Below, piece by piece: positions 16,176-27,004 of a stretch of 64,000 bases of DNA. Below the pieces are notes generated by a model. It was not told the origin of the DNA, did not search any database, and saw only the letters and a list, made by a program, of their open reading frames with translations. Source of the DNA: Quadrisphaera setariae (lineage in GTDB: Bacteria; Actinomycetota; Actinomycetes; Actinomycetales; Quadrisphaeraceae); the NCBI RefSeq assembly GCF_008041935.1, contig NZ_VKAC01000011.1, forward strand, positions 62,001 through 126,000, written 5' to 3'. The first letter of the stretch is position 1; every line of letters starts with the position of its first letter. The position numbers and the translations under genes are program-made.

Positions 16176-16221
16176 CCGTCGAGGCCAGAGCGGCGGGGCC
16201 GGCTGCGGGAGGGGCGAGGCC

Positions 16222-16758
16222 GTGCGCAGGGTCGTCGTGTACCAGCTGCTGTCGCTCGACGGCGTCGCGGAGTCGCCGGACCGCTTCTTCGCGTGGGACG
16301 ACGTTCTCGACGCGAACCTCGCCGACGTCATCTCCACCCAGGACGTCGTGCTGCTCGGGCGCCGCTCCTACGACGAGTGGGCGCCGTACTGGCCCACGAG
16401 CGACGTGGAGCCCTTCGCGACCTTCATCAACGGCGTCACCAAGCACGTGGTCACCTCCTCACCGCTGGAGCCGGCGTGGACGGGCGCCACCGCCGTCGAG
16501 GGCGACCCGGTGGCCTTCGTGCGGACGCTGAAGGAGGCCGACGGCGGGGACGTCGGGGTCCACGCGAGCACCACGCTCGCCCGGGCGCTGCTCGCGGCCG
16601 GCGTCGTCGACGTCCTGCGCCTCGTGGTGGCACCGGCGATCGCGGGCAGCGGCGGGAGGCTGCTGGACGGCCTCACCGGCGTCCGGCTGGAGCTGCTGCG
16701 CAGCGAGGCCTCCCCCACGGGGTGCCTCGTCCTCGACTACCGCACCTCCCCCGCCTGA
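16222..16758 (+). CDS. Dihydrofolate reductase-like protein (RibD C-terminal domain family)
   Basis: A 178-residue protein of the RibD-C/DHFR-like family: VVVYQLLSLDGVAESPD at the N terminus, VVLLGRRSYDEWAPYWP in the nucleotide-binding region, VVTSSPLEPAW, then the late VVDVLRLVVAPAIAGSGGRLLDG and VLDY. These NADPH-binding proteins are widespread in actinobacteria; most have no assigned substrate and do not replace FolA. It starts at a GTG at 16222. It is monocistronic by context, with 46 bases from the DUF2200 remnant upstream and the glutamine synthetase 143 bases downstream. Confidence 0.85.
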   Translation: MRRVVVYQLLSLDGVAESPDRFFAWDDVLDANLADVISTQDVVLLGRRSYDEWAPYWPTSDVEPFATFINGVTKHVVTSSPLEPAWTGATAVEGDPVAFVRTLKEADGGDVGVHASTTLARALLAAGVVDVLRLVVAPAIAGSGGRLLDGLTGVRLELLRSEASPTGCLVLDYRTSPA

Positions 16759-16901
16759 GCGACCGCGACGCGCGGGGGTCACCGGAGCGACCCAGGGCTG
16801 GAACGCGCACGAAACACTCCCGAGATGCGAGGCACCTACGGTCTGGGCGCGCTTGACAGCGGCCACGACCAGCGGGGCCGCGACCACCTTGAGGAGAACG
16901 C

Positions 16902-19079
<2,178 letters not shown>

Positions 19080-19124
19080 TCCTCTGACGGGCGCTCGTGC
19101 GCTCGCACCCGCAGGCTGGCGGGT

Positions 19125-20270
19125 GTGAGCACCCACACCCCCGCCCCCGGCGCAGTCCCCGTCGAGCTCGCCGAGACCGCCGCATCCGACCTGTCCGCTC
19201 CCCGATCACCGCGGGGCGTGGCGGTGGTGACCGGCGGCTCGGCGGGCATCGGCCGGGCCGTGGTGCGCGAGCTGGCCGCCCGCGGCTGGGACGTGGCGGT
19301 GCTCGCCCGGGGGCGTGACGGGCTGGCCGCGACGGTCGCCGACGTGGCCGCCGCGGGGCGCCGCGGCATCGGCGTGGTCTGCGACGTCGCGCACCGCGAG
19401 CAGGTCGAGGCGGCCGCCACCCGCGTGGAGGCCGAGCTCGGCCCGGTCGAGGTGTGGGTCAACAACGCCATGGCCAGCGTCTTCTCCCCGTTCTCGGACA
19501 CCGACCCCGACGACTTCGAGCGCGCCACCGCCGTCACCTACTTCGGCCAGGTGCACGGGACGCGCGCGGCGCTGGACCGCATGCGCCCCCGCGACCGCGG
19601 CCACGTCGTCCAGATCGGCTCGGCGCTCGCGTTCCGCGGCATCCCCCTGCAGGCCGCGTACTGCGGAGCGAAGCACGCCGTGGTCGGCTTCACCGAGTCG
19701 GTCATCACCGAGCTGCGCCACGAGGGCAGCCGCGTCCAGGTCTCGATGGTCCACATGCCCGGCATGAACACCACGCAGTTCGGCTGGGTGCGCACCACGA
19801 TGCCGAACCACCCCCAGCCGGTCGCCCCGATCTACCAGCCGGAGGCGTGCGCGAAGGTGGTTGCCGAGGTCGTCGACCACCCCCGACGGCGGACGTGGGT
19901 GGGCGAGTCGACCGTGTACACGATCCTCGGCAGCTGGGCCGCCCCCTGGTTCGTCGACCGGTACCTGGCCCGCACCGGAGTGGACGGCCAGCTCACGGAC
20001 CAGCCCCGCTCGACCATGCGCGGCGACTACCTCGACGCGCCGGTCCCCGGGGACGCCGGGGCGCGCGGCGAGTTCGACGACCAGTCGTGGAGCTGGAGCC
20101 CGCAGGTGTGGCTGCAGCAGCGCCGCCACGCCGTCGACGCCGCGGGCACCGCGGCGCTCACCCTCGGGGCGGTGGCCGGAGCGCTCACCGCGGTGACGAC
20201 GACGGCGAGGGCGGTCCAGCGACGTCGTGCAGCGCCTTCTGCACGGGCGCGGCGGTGGCTGGGCCGATGA
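19125..20270 (+). CDS. Short-chain dehydrogenase/reductase with C-terminal extension
   Basis: A 381-residue SDR. After a 30-residue polar leader the cofactor motif GGSAGIGR is seen, then the NNAMASV motif (NNAG variant), the catalytic Ser in VQIGSALAF and YCGAKHA (YxxxK). After the core (to about residue 240) there is an extension with a hydrophobic stretch near residue 350 (TAALTLGAVAGALTAV) and a basic tail. This suggests membrane anchoring, as in the DHRS7B-like membrane-associated SDRs of actinobacteria. It starts at a GTG. It overlaps the following small gene by ATGA. The substrate is not evident. Confidence 0.85.
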   Translation: MSTHTPAPGAVPVELAETAASDLSAPRSPRGVAVVTGGSAGIGRAVVRELAARGWDVAVLARGRDGLAATVADVAAAGRRGIGVVCDVAHREQVEAAATRVEAELGPVEVWVNNAMASVFSPFSDTDPDDFERATAVTYFGQVHGTRAALDRMRPRDRGHVVQIGSALAFRGIPLQAAYCGAKHAVVGFTESVITELRHEGSRVQVSMVHMPGMNTTQFGWVRTTMPNHPQPVAPIYQPEACAKVVAEVVDHPRRRTWVGESTVYTILGSWAAPWFVDRYLARTGVDGQLTDQPRSTMRGDYLDAPVPGDAGARGEFDDQSWSWSPQVWLQQRRHAVDAAGTAALTLGAVAGALTAVTTTARAVQRRRAAPSARARRWLGR

Positions 20271-20716
20271 GCGAGCAGCGACGGCCGCGACCCGCGGGCG
20301 AGGTGCTGCAGGGGGCGCGGGCCACCTGGGGCACGCTGCTGCTGGTGGCGCCCGGCCCGGTGCTGCGCCTGGTCGGCGAGCACGACCCCGACCCCCGCTC
20401 CCGCACGGTCGTGCGCGTCCTCGGTGCCCGACACCTCCTCCAGGCCGGCTTCTCGGGGCGGACTCCGAGCCGCGCGACGCTGGCCGACGGCGCCTGGGTC
20501 GACGTCGTCCACGCGCTCACCGCCCTGGCGCTCGCGGCTGGCGACAGACCCCGGGCGCGCCTCGCGCTCCTCGACGCCGTCATCGCCCTGTCCTGGGGAA
20601 CGGCCTCGGCCCGCGCCGCCCGGCGCGTGCCGCTGCAGGAGGGGCGGGCCGCCTCTCGTCGCGAGCGCCTGGCACGAGCGGTCCACCCGCTGCTGCCCGG
20701 AGCACCTCCGCTCTGA
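20267..20716 (+). CDS. Hypothetical protein, coupled to the SDR gene
   Basis: A 149-residue protein that I do not recognise by name. It contains GEVLQGARATWGTLLLVAPGPVLRLVG, then RVLGARHLLQAGF and VDVVHALTALALAAGDRPRARLALLDAVIAL, suggesting two or three hydrophobic helices with a membrane location. Similar small proteins accompany SDR or polyketide-type genes in actinobacteria, without an assigned function. The ATG overlaps the SDR stop as ATGA, so the two are co-translated. The start and coding bias look real, and the frame ends 20 bases before a convergent DUF1360 gene. Confidence 0.65.
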   Translation: MSEQRRPRPAGEVLQGARATWGTLLLVAPGPVLRLVGEHDPDPRSRTVVRVLGARHLLQAGFSGRTPSRATLADGAWVDVVHALTALALAAGDRPRARLALLDAVIALSWGTASARAARRVPLQEGRAASRRERLARAVHPLLPGAPPL

Positions 20717-20735
20717 AGGTGCCCCGGGCGGAACC

Positions 20736-21326
20736 TCAGCCCTCCGTCTCCTCCAGCGCGGCGTAGGCGTACTGGAGGGCGTCGGCCGCAGCCACCACCG
20801 TCATGCCGGTGGCGACCCACCGCGTGGCCCGCGGCGCCGCCGCGAACGAGACCAGCGAAGCCGTCGCGACCCACTGGCCCAGGCAGAACGGGCAGGTGAT
20901 GAGTTCGCCGACGGCGTGCCTCACCGCCCCCGGTCGCGGCTGCTCCAGCACTTCGCCCGGGCCGGCGGGTCCGGAGAAGACCGTGAACGGCGCGCGCAGA
21001 GGTGAGAGGACGGCGTCCTTGGCGAGGGTGCGGGTGGTCCGGAAGACCGCCACCGACAGCAGCGCCAGGTCTGCGGGTGTCGGCAGTGCCGCGTCGCCAC
21101 GGCGGCGCGCCACCAGGGTGGCCGCGGTGACCGTGCTGATCACGTAGCCGCCCATGAGCAGCGCGTACCCGGTCAGCGGGCGCTCGTCGCGCCGCTCGGG
21201 GTCCGTGCCCAGCTCCTCGTACTCGCGACGCGTGCGCAACCACCAGCGGGCCGCGCCGGCCAGGGGTCCGCTGTGGCGGTGGGCGGCCTGCGCGAGGCGG
21301 CCGTCGACGTCGTCCTGGTGCTCCAC
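20736..21326 (-). CDS. DUF1360 domain-containing membrane protein
   Basis: A 196-residue protein with the DUF1360 signature ELITCPFCLGQWVATASLVSF, in which two cysteines sit at the start of a membrane helix, and the earlier RTTRTLAKDAVLSPLRAPFTVF. There are about three to four membrane helices. Homologues are found in Bacillus (YngL-like, sporulation-associated) and many actinobacteria; the function is unknown. It starts at a GTG. The gene is convergent with the preceding hypothetical gene and divergent from the next membrane protein gene, with 92 bases between starts. Confidence 0.82.
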   Translation of the reverse strand: MEHQDDVDGRLAQAAHRHSGPLAGAARWWLRTRREYEELGTDPERRDERPLTGYALLMGGYVISTVTAATLVARRRGDAALPTPADLALLSVAVFRTTRTLAKDAVLSPLRAPFTVFSGPAGPGEVLEQPRPGAVRHAVGELITCPFCLGQWVATASLVSFAAAPRATRWVATGMTVVAAADALQYAYAALEETEG

Positions 21327-21418
21327 CCCGTTCCCCTACCCCGTCGCGCACCAGACGATCGCGCACGGCGGAACCGAGTGGGCTCCCCGACCGCAGCGTC
21401 CACCGCTAGCGTCGACGG

Positions 21419-22021
21419 GTGCCTGAGGAATCCTCCGTCCCCCGCGGCCTGCTGGACGGCGTCGTCGTCGGCCTCGTGCTGATGGCCGTCTTCACCACCG
21501 CGTGGAGCGCCAACACCCTCGGCACCTGGCCGGGTGCGCTCGGCACCGCCATCACGGCGGTGGGCGTGCTGGCGAGCACGTGGTTCGTCGTCACCGCGGT
21601 GAGGCTGGCACGGACGCGCGGGCGGGCGAGCACCGCGACGACGCCCGAGGAGCAGCGCTGGCAGAAGCGCGCCGGGATGGCCTTCGGGTGGGTCTTCACC
21701 GCCGAGGCGGTGCTGATCGTCGTGGCGGCCAACGTGCTCGGTGGCATCGGACGCCCGGACCTCGTGCTCCCGGCGATCGCGCTCGTCGTGGGCGTGCACT
21801 TCTACCCGATGGCGCGGATCTTCCGGCGGCGCATCGACACCTGGCTCGCCACGGCGCTGAGCGCGGTCGGGCTGGCCGGCCTCCTGGTGCTGCTGCTCAC
21901 CAGCGCGAGCCGCGACCTCGTCTGGGGCGTGGTCGCCTGCGGAGCGGCCCTCACCACGGGGGCGTACGGCGTCTACTTCACGCGGATGGCGACCGCGCTG
22001 CGGACCCGCGCGAGGAGCTGA
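21419..22021 (+). CDS. Hypothetical membrane protein
   Basis: A 200-residue protein with about six hydrophobic segments: GLLDGVVVGLVLMAVFTTAW, LGTAITAVGVLASTWFVVTAV, AFGWVFTAEAVLIVVAANVLG, LVLPAIALVVGVHFYPMARIF, a fifth at ALSAVGLAGLLVLLLTS and a sixth at VWGVVACGAALTTGAYGVY. The VGVHFYPMARIF segment is shared by a family of small uncharacterised bacterial membrane proteins. The start is a GTG at 21419. Its last 49 bases overlap the 3' end of a convergent kinase-like gene. Confidence 0.7.
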   Translation: MPEESSVPRGLLDGVVVGLVLMAVFTTAWSANTLGTWPGALGTAITAVGVLASTWFVVTAVRLARTRGRASTATTPEEQRWQKRAGMAFGWVFTAEAVLIVVAANVLGGIGRPDLVLPAIALVVGVHFYPMARIFRRRIDTWLATALSAVGLAGLLVLLLTSASRDLVWGVVACGAALTTGAYGVYFTRMATALRTRARS

Positions 22022-22512
22022 CCACCGTCGTCGTCGGGGAGGGCGACGAGCGCCGCCTCCTCCGGGGCAGGCGGCTCGAAGCTGGCCAGGTGCTCCTCGA
22101 GCACGGCGTCGGTCACGTCGCTGCGCCGTCCGCTGGCCCTGTTCGCCGCCACCCGTGCCCGCAGCACGGCGTGCGGCACGTCCAGGTGCACCAGCACGAA
22201 GCGCGCGCCGGCCCGCGCGGCGACCTCCCGCCACGCGTCGCGCAGGAAGCGCAGGGAGGCGGTGTCGTCCACGACGACGACCCGTCCGCCGCGGAGCAGC
22301 GCAGCCGCGCGGGTCCGCGCCTCGTCGTTGGTGCGCACCCACTCCCGCACCGCGATGCCCCGACCGCCGTCGAGCCCGCGCTCGGCGTTGATGGCGTCCA
22401 GGGAGACCACCTCGGCGCCCAGGCCGTCGCGGAGCACAGCGGCGGCCGTGCTCTTGCCGGAGGACGAGCAGCCGCACAGCAGGACGAGCGCGGCGGTGCT
22501 CGTCGTCGTCAT
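21973..22512 (-). CDS. P-loop kinase-like protein (AAA_33/zeta-toxin-like)
   Basis: A 179-residue P-loop protein. Walker A is LLCGCSSSGKSTAA (residues 9-22), with the acidic VVSLDAIN strand after it, and an arginine-bearing helix RDAWREVAARAG. A later FVLVHLDVPHAVLRARVAANR resembles the LID region of polynucleotide-kinase-like and shikimate-kinase-like enzymes. Such proteins phosphorylate small molecules or nucleic acid ends; the substrate is not visible. No antitoxin gene is adjacent, so a toxin role is unsupported. The ATG at 22512 gives the motif at the usual distance. Confidence 0.75.
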   Translation of the reverse strand: MTTTSTAALVLLCGCSSSGKSTAAAVLRDGLGAEVVSLDAINAERGLDGGRGIAVREWVRTNDEARTRAAALLRGGRVVVVDDTASLRFLRDAWREVAARAGARFVLVHLDVPHAVLRARVAANRASGRRSDVTDAVLEEHLASFEPPAPEEAALVALPDDDGGQLLARVRSAVAIRVK

Positions 22513-22580
22513 GCCGCCATCGTGAGGACGGGGTGCGCTCCGGTCCAGCGAGTTCCCGCCGGCGGTGCGAGGCTCCCCGC

Positions 22581-22994
22581 ATGGCTGCTGCGACGACCCC
22601 GACGGACACGGGCGCAGAGGCCGTCTACCGGCGCTACGTCGCGACCCTCAACGCCAGGCGCTGGGAGGAGCTGGGCGCCGTCGTCCACGACGATGTCACC
22701 CACGACGGCCGGCGGATGACCCGTGGGCAGTTCGCCGACCTGCTGCGCGAGGACGTCGCGGTCATCCCTGACCTGCGCTACGACGTTCAGGCGCTGGTCG
22801 TCAGCGGCGACCACCTCGCGGCGCGGCTGTGGTTCGACTGCACGCCCGCGCGCCCCTTCCGCGGGGTCGACACCGGCGGCCGGCGCGTCGCCTTCGCCGA
22901 GCACGCCTTCTACCGGCTGGCCGACGGCCGCATCAGGACCGTCGAGTCAGTGGTCGACGTCGACGCCGTGCGCCGCCAGGTCCAGCCCGGCTGA
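22581..22994 (+). CDS. SnoaL-like/ester cyclase family protein
   Basis: A 137-residue NTF2-fold protein. The helix YRRYVATLNARRWEELGAVVHDDVTHDGR, then MTRGQFADLLREDVAVIPDLRYDVQALVVSGDHLAARLWF, and RRVAFAEHAFYRLADGRI follow the SnoaL/ester-cyclase pattern, with conserved His and Asp residues lining a small cone-shaped pocket. Members range from polyketide cyclases to uncharacterised proteins; no catalytic assignment is possible here. The ATG at 22581 is chosen over a GTG at 22533 because it lies next to the start of similarity. It ends 9 bases before the convergent esterase. Confidence 0.78.
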   Translation: MAAATTPTDTGAEAVYRRYVATLNARRWEELGAVVHDDVTHDGRRMTRGQFADLLREDVAVIPDLRYDVQALVVSGDHLAARLWFDCTPARPFRGVDTGGRRVAFAEHAFYRLADGRIRTVESVVDVDAVRRQVQPG

Positions 22995-23003
22995 GGGGCC
23001 GGC

Positions 23004-23933
23004 TCAGGGGCGCAGAGCGCGGGCCACCCGCCCCACCAGCACCCGGGCGGCGGCGCGACCCGTCGCCGTGGGGAGCATCGGGTAGACGTGCAGCTGGCCG
23101 GGGGCCTCGTGCAGCTCCGCCTCCACACCGGCGGCGCGGGCCTTCTCGACCAGCAGGTGCGCGTCGGGGTTGAGCACGTCACGGGTACCGGTGAACACCG
23201 TCAGCGGCCCCAGGCCGGTGAGGTCTCCGAAGAGGGGGCTGACAGCAGGATCGGTGAGCGGCAGGTCACCGCGCCAGGCCTCGGCGAGGACCCGGCCCCC
23301 TGGCGTGGCCAGCCACGGGTCGGTGGGCTGGACCACGGGGATGCGCGGGTTGCTCCAGGTGAGGTCGAGCGCCGGGGAGACCAGGAGGGTGAGGGGCAGC
23401 CGGAGGCCCTCGTCGCGCAGCGCGAGCGCGGCGGACAGCACGATCTGCCCTCCCGCCGAGTCGCCCATGACGCCCGTGGGGCCGTGCTCCTCGGTGCTGG
23501 CCCGGACCAGCTCGACCACGCGGTCGCGAGTGGGTCCGGCCGTTCCGTGCGGGATCAACGGGTAGATCGGCACGGTCACCACCACGCCCGCCTCCGCCGC
23601 GACGGTGGCCGCCAGGTGCCACTGCTGCCGGACGATCTCGTTGACCCATCCGCCGCCGTGGGCGTAGACGACCCCGCCCGCGAGCCGGTCGAAGCCGTCG
23701 GGGCCGGCGGTGGGGGTCAGCGTGTAGACGGGCCAGCCGCGGTCGTGGACGACGTCGACGCGCACGTCCCGGCGCAGGCTGCGCGGGAGCCCATAGGCGG
23801 CCGGGCGCAGGGTCGCCTCGCGGATGCGGTCGTGCGCACCCTGCTCGGTGACGAACGTCCGGTTGAAGTGCAGCAGGCGCATGAGCGGCGGGACCATCTG
23901 GCTGGCAGCGTCGGGCAGCGGCACCTGCCCCAC
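23004..23933 (-). CDS. Alpha/beta hydrolase-3 family esterase/lipase (HSL type)
   Basis: A 309-residue esterase. The HSL-family oxyanion motif is HGGGWV in VVYAHGGGWV. The nucleophile elbow is GDSAGGQ (Ser), the acid is the Asp of TGTRDVLNPDA and the base is the His of GQLHVYP. PIYPLIPHG is also typical. Starts at GTG 23933, GTG 23924 and ATG 23897 are all in frame and none has a strong ribosome-binding site, so 12 residues at the N terminus are uncertain. It probably cleaves short-chain esters in the cytoplasm. It is divergent from the AAA+ gene, with about 120 bases between. Confidence 0.85.
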   Translation of the reverse strand: MGQVPLPDAASQMVPPLMRLLHFNRTFVTEQGAHDRIREATLRPAAYGLPRSLRRDVRVDVVHDRGWPVYTLTPTAGPDGFDRLAGGVVYAHGGGWVNEIVRQQWHLAATVAAEAGVVVTVPIYPLIPHGTAGPTRDRVVELVRASTEEHGPTGVMGDSAGGQIVLSAALALRDEGLRLPLTLLVSPALDLTWSNPRIPVVQPTDPWLATPGGRVLAEAWRGDLPLTDPAVSPLFGDLTGLGPLTVFTGTRDVLNPDAHLLVEKARAAGVEAELHEAPGQLHVYPMLPTATGRAAARVLVGRVARALRP

Positions 23934-24053
23934 GGTAGGGGCGACCCGGGCGGGACGCCTTCCCCGCCTCCTCCTGCGATCGTGGACTCCTGGAACGCTC
24001 TCCGGCCGTGCTCGAGCGGGCGGGGGCGCTGATCGCCGCCTTACGCTCGAAGC

Positions 24054-25091
24054 ATGGCCCCGCCCCGCAACCCCCTCGACGGCCTGCGCGAGAAGGCTGG
24101 ACAGCTCGGGGAGAAGCTCGGAGACCGCCTGCCCGGCCCGGGCCTGCGCGGGGTGGAGGAGCGGGTCGGTGTGCTCTTCGGGGGGCCCACGCCGCCGGCG
24201 CGACCGCTCGCGCTGGTGCTGGCCGACCTCGACGCGCTCGTCGGCCTGGAGGACGTCAAGGAGCAGGTCCGGGCGCTGCTCGCCTTCCTCCAGGTGCAGG
24301 CCCGCCGCAAGGAGCACGGGCTGCCCGAGGTGGCGACCTCCCAGCACCTCGTCTTCCTCGGCAACCCCGGCACCGGCAAGACCACCGTGGCGCGGCTGCT
24401 CGCCGAGATGTACCGCGCGGTGGGACTGCTGGCCAAGGGCCACCTCGTGGAGGTCGACCGCGCCGGGCTGGTGGGCCAGTACGTCGGGGCCACGGCGATC
24501 AAGACCGACCGGGTCATCCGGTCCGCGCTCGACGGCGTGCTGTTCATCGACGAGGCGTACTCGCTGGCGCCCGAGGGCGAAGGCCGCCTCGACTTCGGCC
24601 CCGAGGCCATCGAGGTGCTGCTCAAGCGCATGGAGGACCACCGCCACCGCCTCGTGGTGGTCGTGGCCGGCTACCCGCGGCTCATGGAGGCGTTCCTGCG
24701 CTCCAACCCGGGGCTGCGCTCGCGCTTCGCGCGGGAGATCACCTTCCCCGACTACTCCGTGGACGAGCTGGAGCAGATCTTCTCCCTCGTGGTGGCCGAG
24801 CACGAGTACGCGATGGCGCCGGGCGCCTCCGAGGCGCTGCGACAGGTGCTCTCCGGCCTGCGCTCCGGGGAGGACTCCGGCAACGCGCGGTTCGTGCGGA
24901 CGCTGTTCGAGCAGTCGCTCAACCGCCAGGCCCTGCGGCTGACGCGGTCGGCGAAGGACGACGTCGAGGTGCTCGAGCGCGACGAGGTCATGGCGCTGTG
25001 GGCCCAGGACGTCACCGAGGCCGCGCAGGCCCTGGGACAGGACCCGGCGACCTCCGCGGAGGCGCCGCGCCGCCGCCGCTGGCTCGGCTGA
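24054..25091 (+). CDS. AAA+ ATPase of the CbxX/CfqX (EccA-like) family
   Basis: A 345-residue AAA+ protein. The sensing segment [28 protein letters not shown] is followed by Walker [10 protein letters not shown] (K109), the pore-like segment [17 protein letters not shown], Walker [11 protein letters not shown], sensor/arginine region [13 protein letters not shown] and a lid domain. It matches CbxX/CfqX ATPases, known as rubisco activases and as the C-terminal half of EccA in type VII secretion. No rubisco, ESX or WXG100 gene is nearby and the EccA TPR domain is absent, so the partner is unknown. The ATG at 24054 is followed by a short basic/Gly leader. Confidence 0.88.
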   Translation: MAPPRNPLDGLREKAGQLGEKLGDRLPGPGLRGVEERVGVLFGGPTPPARPLALVLADLDALVGLEDVKEQVRALLAFLQVQARRKEHGLPEVATSQHLVFLGNPGTGKTTVARLLAEMYRAVGLLAKGHLVEVDRAGLVGQYVGATAIKTDRVIRSALDGVLFIDEAYSLAPEGEGRLDFGPEAIEVLLKRMEDHRHRLVVVVAGYPRLMEAFLRSNPGLRSRFAREITFPDYSVDELEQIFSLVVAEHEYAMAPGASEALRQVLSGLRSGEDSGNARFVRTLFEQSLNRQALRLTRSAKDDVEVLERDEVMALWAQDVTEAAQALGQDPATSAEAPRRRRWLG

Positions 25092-25217
25092 CCGCTCGCC
25101 CCAGCCGCGGTCGGTACGCTGGAGCCGTCCTCGACCAGGACTCCTCGTGGCGCTGCCCCGCTGACCACCCCCGCGGGCTGACGGGCGCCGGTCCCCCTGA
25201 CTCGTGGAGCTCCCGTC

Positions 25218-26438
25218 GTGACCAGCACCCGGCCCCTCGCCGCCCCCGCCCTCCCCCTGGCGCAGCGCCTGCGCGGCGTGGCCAGCTCGCCCGTGAGGGA
25301 CCTGCTCGCCCTGGTTTCCCAGCCGGAGGTCATCTCCTTCGCGGGCGGCCTGCCGGCCCCGGAGCTGCTCGACGTCGACGGCGTGCGCGCCGCCTTCGAC
25401 GCCGTGCTGTCCGGCCCGGGAGCGCGCACCGCGCTGCAGTACGCCCCCACCGAGGGGAGCGCCGAGCTGCGCGCCCTCCTCGCGGCCCGCACGAGCGGAC
25501 GTGGCCTCGCGACGACGGCGGACGACGTGCTGATCACCACCGGCTCGCAGCAGGCGCTGGCCCTGCTGAGCACCGCGCTGCTGGACCCGGGCGCCGTCGT
25601 CGCGGTCGAGGAGCCCACGTACCTGGCCGCCCTGCAGGGCTTCGCACTGGCCGGGGCCCGCGTGGTTCCCGTGGCCAGCGACGACGACGGCGTGGTGCCC
25701 GCCTCGCTGGAGCGGGTGCTGGAGGAGCACTCCCCCGCGCTGGTGTACCTGGTCCCGACGTTCGCCAACCCGACCGGGCGCACGCTGAGCGCCTCCCGGC
25801 GGGCCGAGGTGGCCGCGCTGCTGGCCGACCGGCCGACCTGGGTGGTCGAGGACGACCCGTACGGCGAGCTCCGCTACCGCGGTGAGGCGCTCGCGCCGCT
25901 GGCCTCCCAGCCGGCGCTGGAGGGCCGGGCGGTCTACCTGGGCAGCCTGTCCAAGGTGTTCGCCCCCGGCCTGCGGCTCGGGTGGCTGCGCGCCCCGAGG
26001 GAGCTGCGGGCGAGGCTGGCGGTGGCCAAACAGGCCGCTGACCTGCACACCTCCACGGTCGACCAGGCCGCGGCAGCTGCGTACCTGACCGCCACCGACC
26101 TCGACGCGCACGTCGCCGGGTTGCGCGCCGCGTACGGCGCCCGCCGGGACGCCGCGCTGGAGTCGCTGCCGTCGGTGCTGCCGCCGGGGTCGACGTGGAC
26201 CGACCCGGACGGCGGCATGTTCGTGTGGGCGCGCCTGCCCGGGGGCGTCGACACCGCGGCCCTGCTGCCCGCGGCGCTGGAGCACGACGTCGCCTTCGTG
26301 CCCGGGGCGCCGTTCTACGCCGGAGCGCCCGACCGCTCGACGCTGCGGCTGTCCTTCACCACCCACTCCCCCGAGCGCACCCGCGAGGGCCTGTCACGCC
26401 TGGGGAGCGCCCTGGGTCAGGTGTTCGGCGGCTCCTGA
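25218..26438 (+). CDS. PLP-dependent aminotransferase, class I/II (MocR/LysN-like, no HTH domain)
   Basis: A 406-residue fold-type I aminotransferase. The N-terminal VISFAGGLPAPELL, ALQYAPTEGSAELRALLA, the TGSQQALAL segment, VPTFANPTG and the PLP lysine K246 in GSLSKVFAPGLRLGW are typical of the 2-aminoadipate/aromatic aminotransferase (LysN, ARO8-like) group. The final arginine region RLSFTTH binds the carboxylate. It starts at a GTG. Its 3' end overlaps the convergent MarR gene by 45 bases. The amino-acid substrate is unclear; branched-chain, aromatic and aminoadipate forms share these marks. Confidence 0.88.
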   Translation: MTSTRPLAAPALPLAQRLRGVASSPVRDLLALVSQPEVISFAGGLPAPELLDVDGVRAAFDAVLSGPGARTALQYAPTEGSAELRALLAARTSGRGLATTADDVLITTGSQQALALLSTALLDPGAVVAVEEPTYLAALQGFALAGARVVPVASDDDGVVPASLERVLEEHSPALVYLVPTFANPTGRTLSASRRAEVAALLADRPTWVVEDDPYGELRYRGEALAPLASQPALEGRAVYLGSLSKVFAPGLRLGWLRAPRELRARLAVAKQAADLHTSTVDQAAAAAYLTATDLDAHVAGLRAAYGARRDAALESLPSVLPPGSTWTDPDGGMFVWARLPGGVDTAALLPAALEHDVAFVPGAPFYAGAPDRSTLRLSFTTHSPERTREGLSRLGSALGQVFGGS

Positions 26439-26918
26439 GCGGTGCTCGCGCTCGGCGTCCTCCATCGCCCGGCTGAAGCCCGTGAGGAAGCGGTGCACCG
26501 CTGACAGCTCGGCCTCGCTGAACTGGGCCATCACCGCGTCCGTGCGCCGGCCGAGCGGACCGAAGAACGCCCCGGCCACGCCCATCGCCGCCGGCGTGAT
26601 GCGCAGGTGCACGCGGCGCCGGTCGGTCTCGGCGCGCTCGCGCTGCACGTGACCGGCCCGCTCCAACCTGTCGACGACGCTGGTGGTGGCGGCCGAGCTG
26701 AGGTTCAGCGCCTCGGCGAGGCGACCGGCGGTCAGCGGGTCGCCGTCGGTCTCGGCCTGCATGACGTGGACCATCGCCTCGAGGTCGGTCGGATGCATCG
26801 TCTGCTGCTCGGCGAAGGCGTGAGCGAGGTGCTGCGTCCGGTAGGTGAGCGTGCGGACGTCGTCGACGAGGGCGCGCTGCAGCCGGAGGCGCGCATCGTC
26901 GTCCTGGTGCCCCGCCAC
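26394..26918 (-). CDS. MarR-family transcriptional regulator
   Basis: A winged-helix regulator of about 174 residues: PTDLEAMVHVMQAE, then AGRLAEALNLSSAATTSVVDRLERAGHVQRERAETDRRRVHLRITPAA, the recognition helix and wing of MarR proteins. Starts at 26951 (GTG), 26927 (ATG) and 26918 (GTG) are in frame. I prefer 26918 because AGGGAGG lies 9 bases upstream of it, whereas the others lack a spaced ribosome-binding site. It is divergent from an MMPL exporter gene with a palindrome between them, the classical arrangement in which MarR represses an exporter until a toxic ligand releases it. Confidence 0.88.
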   Translation of the reverse strand: MAGHQDDDARLRLQRALVDDVRTLTYRTQHLAHAFAEQQTMHPTDLEAMVHVMQAETDGDPLTAGRLAEALNLSSAATTSVVDRLERAGHVQRERAETDRRRVHLRITPAAMGVAGAFFGPLGRRTDAVMAQFSEAELSAVHRFLTGFSRAMEDAEREHRSGAAEHLTQGAPQA

Positions 26919-26975
26919 GCCGACCATCCTCCCTCGCCTTGCGTCCGCCACCGCAGGACCCCATCATCTCACTCA

Positions 26976-26988
26976 TCGAATAGTTCGA
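26976..26988. promoter_or_regulatory. Palindrome in the marR-mmpL intergenic region
   Basis: TCGAATAGTTCGA has perfect 5-base arms (TCGAA/TTCGA) around TAG. It lies in an AT-richer 86-base gap between the divergent MarR and MMPL starts, 16 bases before the MMPL start codon. It is the best candidate operator for the MarR protein. MarR sites are often such short palindromes overlapping a promoter. Confidence 0.45.
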
Positions 26989-27004
26989 CCATCGAGAGGT
27001 TTTG

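Noticed and set aside
21973-22512. A zeta-type toxin of a toxin-antitoxin pair
   Set aside because: The P-loop fold fits, but no antitoxin-like gene is adjacent; its neighbours are a membrane protein and an NTF2-fold protein.
23004-26366. A 1120-residue minus-strand frame across several genes
   Set aside because: Only its last 309 residues (the esterase) look like a protein; the rest is antisense to the AAA+ and aminotransferase genes.
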